This document shows positions 5,646 to 9,938 of a stretch of 9,938 nucleotides of DNA, in pieces. How positions within the stretch are numbered: the first letter of the stretch is position 1; every line of letters starts with the position of its first letter. The stretch lies in the NCBI GenBank assembly GCA_017480395.1, contig JAFVAS010000107.1, forward strand, positions 1 to 9,938, written 5' to 3'. Position numbers and translations under genes: made by a program. This stretch comes from Oscillospiraceae bacterium. GTDB lineage: Bacteria > Bacillota > Clostridia > Oscillospirales > Oscillospiraceae. The notes under the pieces were generated by a model. It saw only the letters and a program-made list of their open reading frames with translations, did not search any database and had not been told where the DNA came from.

Positions 5646-7496
5646 TCACCCGAACACCAGTCCAAACCGCTCCATCCAGCTGTTGAGCTGGATCAGCCAG
5701 GCGATCATCTGGGGCCCGGCCATGAGCTGGCCGAACCAGGGCCGTCCATAGTCCCCGGCGCTGACCAGCAGCCCCCGGCGCAGCGCGTCCTCATCCACCA
5801 GCGCGTGGATGGGGGCGTTTTTGTCGTCCAGAATGGCCGTCAGCCGCGCCGCCGCCAGGCGCTCAAAGAGGGGGTTGTGGGTCTTGGGATAGGGGGACTT
5901 GGGCCGGTTGCGCACGTCCTCAGGCAGCAGGCCCTTCGCCGCGTCCCGGAGCACCTGCTTGCGGGCGCCGTCCTTACTCTTCATGCTCCAGGGGATGTTC
6001 CAGACGTACTCCACCAGGGCGTGGTCGCAGAAGGGCACCCGCACCTCCAGCCCCGCGAACATGGAGCAGCGGTCCTTCCGATCCAGCAGGTTGGTCATGA
6101 ACCAGTTCAGGTTGAGCCAGGCGATCTCCCGCCGCCGCCGCTCCTCCGGGGCCTCCCCTTCCAGCCGTGGGGTCTCCGCCACCGAGGCGCGGTACCGCGC
6201 CCGGGCATACCCCTCCAGGTCGAGCCGCTCCGCCACCTCGGGGCGGAGCACCTGGGTGCGGGCGGCCATGTCCATGCTCCAGGGGAAGGTGTCGGCGGCC
6301 AGCATGTCGCTGCGGTGGAACCAGGGGTATCCCCCAAAAATCTCGTCGGAGCACTCCCCGGACAGCACCACGGTGTGCCGCCGCTTGATCTCCCGGCAGA
6401 ACCACAGCAGGGAGGAGTCCATGTCCCCCATGCCGGGCATATCCTTGGCCTGGGCCGCCTCGGGCAGCAGCTCCACCAGCGCCGGGATCGGGCAGGTCAG
6501 CACCCGGTGCCGCGTCCCGAATTCCTCCCGCATCCGCTCCACCCAGGGCCAGTCGGCGTCGGGCTGGAAGGAGGAGGCGGTGAAATACTTGTCGTTGTCG
6601 GTGTAGTCGAAGGAGTAGGTCTCCAGGGGCGGCCGCCCCTCCTCCGCGGAGGCCCGGGCCGCCACGGCGGTGATGACGGAGGAGTCCAGCCCGCCGGACA
6701 GCAGCGTCGCCAGGGGCACGTCGCTGACCAGCTGCCGCCGGATGGCCCCGGAGACCAGCTCCCGCAGATGGGCCACCGTGTCCTCGTAGGTTTCGCCGTG
6801 GGGTCGGCTCTCCACCCGCCACCAGCGCCGCACCGTGACCCCGCCGCGGCCCAGAGCCATCAGGTGGCCGGGCTTCAGCTCCTCCACTCCGGCGAACACC
6901 CCGTGTCCCGGCGTCCGGGCCGGGGAGATGCCCAGCACCTCCCGCCAGGTCTCCTCATCCGCCCGCGGCTCCAGGCCGGGGTAGGCGAACAGGGCCTTGG
7001 GCTCGCTGCCGAAGACCAGGGTCTCCCCCACCCGGGCATAGAACAGGGGCTTGACGCCGCACCGATCCCGCACCAGCAGCAGCTGCTCCCCCCGGCCGTC
7101 CCAGAAGGCGAAGGCAAAGATGCCCTCCAGCCGCTCCACCGCCGCCGCGCCGTGGCGGATCAGCAGCCAGAGCAGCACCTCCGTATCGGTGTGGGTGGCA
7201 AATTGCACCCCCTCGGCGATCAGACTTTGTCGCAGCACGTCGGTGTTGTAGAGCTCGCCGTTGTAGCACAGCGCGCAGGTTCCCCCCTCCAGGGACACCG
7301 TCATGGGCTGGTGGCCCCGCTCCGGGTCGATGACCGCCAGCCGCCGGTGGGCCAGGGCGCAGTGCTTCCCCAGCCACACCCCGTCGTCGTCCGGCCCCCG
7401 GTGGGCCAGGGTCTCCCCCATGCGCCGGGCGATGGCGCTCCACGCCTCCCCCCGGCTGCCCCGGGTGAGGTCACAAAATCCCGCGATTCCGCACAT
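5646..7496 (-). CDS. asnB: Asparagine synthase (glutamine-hydrolysing)
   Basis: A 616-aa cytoplasmic enzyme making asparagine from aspartate, glutamine and ATP. The N-terminal class II glutaminase begins MCGIAGF, with Cys2 as nucleophile once Met is removed. AHRGPDDDG is at about 31-39, HRRLAVID at 50-57, and NGE at 79-81 is the glutamine-binding motif. The synthetase domain has the ATP-pyrophosphatase loop SGGLDSS at 267-273 and SGECSDEIFGGYPW from about 379. A C-terminal R-x-P-F-C-D (VRVPFCDH) segment follows. Length and order match the bacterial AsnB/AsnO type. Start: ATG at 7496 is required because Cys2 must be exposed; AAGGAGG (minus strand, 7514-7508) lies 11 bp upstream. An in-frame upstream GTG at 7520 would bury the catalytic Cys and lies before the ribosome site. 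The gene is convergent with the CoA-transferase, divergent from the MATE gene, and appears monocistronic. Nothing suggests a broken or specialised copy. Confidence 0.95.
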   Translation of the reverse strand: MCGIAGFCDLTRGSRGEAWSAIARRMGETLAHRGPDDDGVWLGKHCALAHRRLAVIDPERGHQPMTVSLEGGTCALCYNGELYNTDVLRQSLIAEGVQFATHTDTEVLLWLLIRHGAAAVERLEGIFAFAFWDGRGEQLLLVRDRCGVKPLFYARVGETLVFGSEPKALFAYPGLEPRADEETWREVLGISPARTPGHGVFAGVEELKPGHLMALGRGGVTVRRWWRVESRPHGETYEDTVAHLRELVSGAIRRQLVSDVPLATLLSGGLDSSVITAVAARASAEEGRPPLETYSFDYTDNDKYFTASSFQPDADWPWVERMREEFGTRHRVLTCPIPALVELLPEAAQAKDMPGMGDMDSSLLWFCREIKRRHTVVLSGECSDEIFGGYPWFHRSDMLAADTFPWSMDMAARTQVLRPEVAERLDLEGYARARYRASVAETPRLEGEAPEERRRREIAWLNLNWFMTNLLDRKDRCSMFAGLEVRVPFCDHALVEYVWNIPWSMKSKDGARKQVLRDAAKGLLPEDVRNRPKSPYPKTHNPLFERLAAARLTAILDDKNAPIHALVDEDALRRGLLVSAGDYGRPWFGQLMAGPQMIAWLIQLNSWMERFGLVFG

Positions 7497-7507
7497 AGAT
7501 GTACCCG

Positions 7508-7514
7508 CCTCCTT
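7508..7514 (-). promoter_or_regulatory. Ribosome binding site deciding the asnB start
   Basis: AAGGAGG on the minus strand, 11 bp before ATG 7496. It falls inside the longer ORF that would begin at GTG 7520, so that extension is rejected. Confidence 0.8.
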
Positions 7515-7528
7515 ATTCACGCTGTCCT

Positions 7529-7558
7529 ATTCTATGCGCCGCCTGCCCGCCGTGACAG
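7529..7558 (-). promoter_or_regulatory. Possible asnB promoter
   Basis: On the minus strand TAGAAT (7534-7529) is a good -10 (5 of 6). The best -35 candidate, CTGTCA (7558-7553) at 18 bp, is weak. It places the start about 30 nt before ATG. Confidence 0.35.
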
Positions 7559-7572
7559 AAAAAACTTCCAAT

Positions 7573-7592
7573 CCCCGTTGCAATTGCCGGGG
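7573..7592. promoter_or_regulatory. Palindrome between divergent asnB and MATE promoters
   Basis: CCCCG (7573-7577), then TT, then the perfect 8-bp palindrome GCAATTGC (7580-7587), then CGGGG (7588-7592). It overlaps the -35 of the MATE promoter, so it could be an operator. A factor cannot be named. Confidence 0.4.
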
Positions 7593-7606
7593 CGAACCGC
7601 TATAAT
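7578..7606 (+). promoter_or_regulatory. Strong sigma-70 type promoter of the MATE gene
   Basis: TTGCAA at 7578-7583 (4 of 6), a 17-bp spacer, and perfect TATAAT at 7601-7606. Predicted start near 7613, giving a leader of about 55 nt. Confidence 0.8.
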
Positions 7607-7626
7607 ATGAACGATACATATGATAC

Positions 7627-7648
7627 AAAGGGGCATCCGCCCTTTTTT
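7627..7648 (+). terminator. Short attenuator-like hairpin in the MATE leader
   Basis: AAAGGG (7627-7632) pairs with CCCTTT (7640-7645) around a 7-nt loop, and T continues to 7648. It begins about 14 nt after the predicted transcription start and ends 4 nt before the GGAGG ribosome site (7653-7657). The stem is short, so real attenuation is uncertain. Confidence 0.35.
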
Positions 7649-7668
7649 CATTGGAGGAAACACGACCC

Positions 7669-9063
7669 ATGGCACAAGAAAAAACCCTGATCACCGATTT
7701 GACCGAGGGCAGCGTGCTCAAGCAGCTGATTCGGTTCTCCCTGCCGCTGATGGCGGCCAATATCCTCCAGGTGAGCTATAACCTGGTGGACATGTTCTTC
7801 CTGGGGCAGTACGGCGGCACCGACGCCCTCTCCGCCTCCAGCATCGGGGGGCAGATCACGGTGCTGATGTTCTTCTGCTTCATCGGCATCGCCACCGGCG
7901 GCCAGATCTACATCGCCCAGACCGTCGGGGCCAAGCGCCAGGACGAGCTGAATTACATCGCGGGCAACACCCTGACCCTCTGCATGCTGACCAGCCTCAT
8001 CCTGATGATCGCCATCCCCCTGGCCCGGCCCATCCTGAATCTGATGAATACCCCCGAGGAGATCATGGACATCTCCATGCGCTATCTCATCATCCTCACC
8101 ATCGGCAACGTGCCGGTGGCGCTGTACAACGGCCTGTGCGCCCTGCTGCGGGGCATGGGGGACTCCATCCGGCCCTCCATCTTCGTCGGCGTCGCCACGG
8201 TGGTCAACATCGCCATGGACTACGTCTTCGTGGCCCGGCTCCATTGGGGCGCGCCGGGTGCCGCCTGGGCCACCGTCATCGGCCAGAGCGTGGCCTGCCT
8301 CTTCGCCATCGGCTATCTCTACCGCCACCGGCACCACCTGGGCTTCACCTTCCGCTTCTCCGGCATGCTGCTCAAGGCCAAGTACACCAAGGTCATCCTC
8401 CAGCTGGGGATTCCCATCACCACCAAGAGCCTGTTCATCTCCCTCTCCTCCATGTATGTCAACGCCCAGATCAACGCCTTCGGCGTGGTGGCGGTGGCGG
8501 TGGCCGGCCTGTGCGCCAAGATCCAGAGCATGATGAACGTGGTGGCCCAGTCCATGAACGACAGCACCTCCGCCCTGGTGGGCCAGTGCATCGGCTCCCG
8601 CAAGCCGGAGCGGGTCAACCGGGTGGTTTGGTGCGCGCTGTTCATCGGCCTGTGCTTCGCCGCGGTGCTGAGCGCCTGCTTCCTGCTCTTCCCCCACCAG
8701 ATCTTCGGCATCTTCTCCAACGACGCGGCGGTCATCGCCGAGGCCCCGGCCTATCTGGGCACCTGCGTGCTCTCCGTGCTGGCCGGTGCCATGATGGCCC
8801 CCTTCCTGGGGATGATCAACGGCGTGGGCGACACCGTATACAACATGATCGTCGCCATCATCGACGGCGTGGTGGCCCGGCTGGGCCTGTCCATCCTGCT
8901 GGGCTTCGCCATGGGGATGGGGGCGCTGGGCTTCTTTATGGGCAGCGCCCTGGCGGGCTTTGCCTCGGTCATCGGCGGCGCGATCTACTTCTTCGGCGGC
9001 TGGTGGCGCAAAAAGGCCCTGACCGTCGCCGGGGACGCCCCCGCCGATCCCAGCCATGGATAA
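7669..9063 (+). CDS. MATE-family multidrug/Na+ antiporter efflux protein
   Basis: A 464-aa integral membrane protein, normal for MATE (NorM/DinF/MepA-like) transporters that export cationic drugs or metabolites using Na+ or H+ gradients. About twelve hydrophobic segments are visible, in two similar halves. The first half opens with LIRFSLPLMAANILQVSYNLVDMFFLG and VGAKR, then ALLRGMGDSIRPS; the second half opens with LQLGIPITTKSLFISLSSMYVNAQIN and GQCIGSRKPERVNR. These are the recurring family motifs, including V-D-M-F-F-L-G in helix 1 and the R-G-x-G-D-S loop. The start is ATG 7669 rather than an in-frame TTG at 7651, because the ribosome site GGAGG (7653-7657) lies within the would-be extension. 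The first gene of a likely operon: it overlaps the next gene by 8 bp (ATGGATAA). Substrate unknown. No MarR-type gene is adjacent; the one at 1333 is far away. Confidence 0.92.
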   Translation: MAQEKTLITDLTEGSVLKQLIRFSLPLMAANILQVSYNLVDMFFLGQYGGTDALSASSIGGQITVLMFFCFIGIATGGQIYIAQTVGAKRQDELNYIAGNTLTLCMLTSLILMIAIPLARPILNLMNTPEEIMDISMRYLIILTIGNVPVALYNGLCALLRGMGDSIRPSIFVGVATVVNIAMDYVFVARLHWGAPGAAWATVIGQSVACLFAIGYLYRHRHHLGFTFRFSGMLLKAKYTKVILQLGIPITTKSLFISLSSMYVNAQINAFGVVAVAVAGLCAKIQSMMNVVAQSMNDSTSALVGQCIGSRKPERVNRVVWCALFIGLCFAAVLSACFLLFPHQIFGIFSNDAAVIAEAPAYLGTCVLSVLAGAMMAPFLGMINGVGDTVYNMIVAIIDGVVARLGLSILLGFAMGMGALGFFMGSALAGFASVIGGAIYFFGGWWRKKALTVAGDAPADPSHG

Positions 9064-9847
9064 GCGCGCCCTGCTGGACCGCACCGGCGCGGAGGGGGAG
9101 GAGCGGGCCCTGCTGGCCCAGGTGCTGGACCGCATGGAGCACGCCCAGCGCCGGCAGGAGCCCTCCTGCACCGCCTTCCTCTCCCCCCGGGAGCAGCTGG
9201 ACGCCCAGGCCCTGCTGAACGCGGCGGGCCATCCCCGCTATCTCCCCCTGGGCGGCTATGCCGACGCGGAGCGGCGGGCCCTGCTCTTCCTCCCCGACTG
9301 GCAGGAGGAGAGCTATGTCGATCCGGCGGACTACCTCTCCGCCCTGCGCTGCACCTGGTTCCGGGAGGACAGCCTCACCCACCGGGACTTCCTCGGCGCC
9401 CTCATGGGCATGGGGGTGCGCCGGGACACGGTGGGGGACATCCTGGTGGGCGAGGGCAGCTGCGACCTGATCGTCCTGCCCACGGTGGCGGGATTTCTGG
9501 CGGACAGCATGACCGCCGCCGGGCGGGTGAAGCTCCATATCGAGCCCATCCCCCTCTCGGAGCTGAATATTCCCGTTCCGCAGCGCAAGGTGCTCCACGA
9601 CACGGTGGCCGCCCTGCGGCTGGACAGCGTGGCGGCGGTGGGGTTTTCCATCTCCCGCTCCAAGGCCAGCCAGTATATCGCCCAGGGCCGGGTGGCCGTC
9701 AACTGGCGGGAGACCACCAAGGCCGACCTGACCGTCGCCGCGGGGGACGTGATCTCCTGCCGGGGGCTGGGGAAGTGCCGCCTGACGGAGGTGGGCGGCC
9801 TGTCCCGCAAGGGGCGGATCAACGTCACCCTGGAGCGCTATTTATAG
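9056..9847 (+). CDS. ylmH: YlmH-like S4-domain RNA-binding protein
   Basis: A 263-aa protein matching YlmH in length and architecture. The N-terminal region has FLSPREQ followed by a helix-rich linker (YLPLGGYADAERRALLFLPDW). The central region has LTHRDFLGALMGMGVRRDTVGDILV. The C-terminal S4 fold (about 188-255) has ISRSKASQYIAQGRVAVNW and GDVISCRGLGKCRLTEVGGLSRKGR. S4 domains bind structured RNA; YlmH has been linked to ribosome-associated quality control and, in Gram-positives, is often encoded near sepF/divIVA. Here the neighbours are instead a MATE gene and a DUF896-like gene. The ATG at 9056 lies within the MATE stop overlap (ATGGATAA) and no ribosome site is visible, so translation is probably coupled to MATE. 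The stop is TAG (9845-9847). Family call is firm; cellular role is from family knowledge. Confidence 0.88.
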   Translation: MDKRALLDRTGAEGEERALLAQVLDRMEHAQRRQEPSCTAFLSPREQLDAQALLNAAGHPRYLPLGGYADAERRALLFLPDWQEESYVDPADYLSALRCTWFREDSLTHRDFLGALMGMGVRRDTVGDILVGEGSCDLIVLPTVAGFLADSMTAAGRVKLHIEPIPLSELNIPVPQRKVLHDTVAALRLDSVAAVGFSISRSKASQYIAQGRVAVNWRETTKADLTVAAGDVISCRGLGKCRLTEVGGLSRKGRINVTLERYL

Positions 9848-9851
9848 TTCT

Positions 9852-9876
9852 CGAAAAAGCGAAAAAGCGAAAAAAG
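9852..9876 (+). repeat. Tandem CGAAAAAG repeat in the ylmH/DUF896 gap
   Basis: CGAAAAAG at 9852-9859 and 9860-9867, then CGAAAAAAG at 9868-9876. The last unit runs directly into the ribosome site AAAGGAG (9873-9879), 8 bp before ATG 9888. Preceded by TTCTCGAAAA, also found after the stop of the gene ending at 5430. Confidence 0.7.
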
Positions 9877-9887
9877 GAGCCGATCGT

Positions 9888-9938
9888 ATGACACAGGAGG
9901 AGCGCATCGCGCGCATCAACGCCCTGGCGGCCAAGGCC
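9888..9938 (+). CDS. DUF896 / UPF0291-family small protein, 3'-truncated by window end
   Basis: ATG 9888 follows AAAGGAG (9873-9879) by 8 bp. The 17 visible residues (MTQEERIARINALAAKA) match the conserved opening of the small cytoplasmic DUF896 (YnzC-like) proteins, which are usually 60-80 aa. The start is well supported. The family call rests on a short fragment. The gene sits 40 bp after the YlmH-like gene and may be cotranscribed. No specific function can be given. Confidence 0.65.
   Translation, partial: MTQEERIARINALAAKA

Noticed and set aside
7497..7520. GTG start of asnB with 8 extra residues
   Set aside because: It would bury the catalytic Cys2 and includes the ribosome site itself.
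5469..7610. 713-aa plus-strand ORF opposite asnB
   Set aside because: Antisense to a well-supported asnB; repetitive composition, no domain, no ribosome site.
7651..7668. TTG start of the MATE gene
   Set aside because: The TTG overlaps the ribosome site GGAGG; ATG 7669 is correctly spaced.
7648..9171. 507-aa minus-strand ORF opposite the MATE gene
   Set aside because: Antisense shadow rich in G, H, D and Q; the forward MATE motifs are decisive.

Overview
The window is G+C-rich DNA (clearly above 60% by eye) with strong C/G preference at third codon positions, AGGAGG-type ribosome sites and sigma-70/sigma-A type promoters. The gene set is an archaeal-type ProRS with a C-terminal Cys-rich zinc module, a YlmH-like S4 protein, a DUF896-like protein and family I CoA-transferases of the butyrate/4-hydroxybutyrate type. 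Together these suggest a high-GC anaerobic Firmicute, plausibly a gut Oscillospiraceae (Intestinimonas/Flavonifractor-like). This placement is inference; there is no rRNA in the window.

Layout, left to right. (1) 1-998 is the 3' two-thirds of proS, on the + strand, interrupted by an in-frame amber codon at 99-101. (2) 999-1332 is intergenic, with a polypyrimidine tract, a very strong intrinsic terminator, then a promoter with a tandem operator-like repeat. (3) A MarR-type regulator (1333-1773) is followed 39 bp later by a CoA-transferase (1813-3117), which also has a probable promoter inside the end of marR. This unit ends at a perfect 12-bp terminator. (4) A TatD-type metallohydrolase (3257-4030) follows. 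(5) A second, divergent CoA-transferase paralogue (4114-5430) has its own near-consensus promoter overlapping the end of tatD. (6) A 215-bp convergent intergenic region holds four hairpins. (7) asnB (glutamine-hydrolysing asparagine synthetase) lies on the - strand, 5646-7496. (8) A divergent promoter region with a palindrome leads to a MATE-family efflux protein (7669-9063), which overlaps a YlmH-like S4 RNA-binding protein (9056-9847), followed by the start of a DUF896/UPF0291-like gene cut by the window end.

How the genes work together: marR and the first CoA-transferase look like a small auto-regulated unit for CoA-thioester/short-chain-acid metabolism. The second CoA-transferase is separately promoted and is the better match to 4-hydroxybutyrate/butyryl-CoA:acetate transferases. 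The other genes are housekeeping (tRNA charging, Asn synthesis, ribosome-associated RNA binding, efflux). I found no phage, transposon, CRISPR or defence system. The most notable points are the amber codon inside proS, the tandem operator of the MarR gene, the paired but active-site-divergent CoA-transferases, and several hairpin-rich or repeated intergenic sequences.
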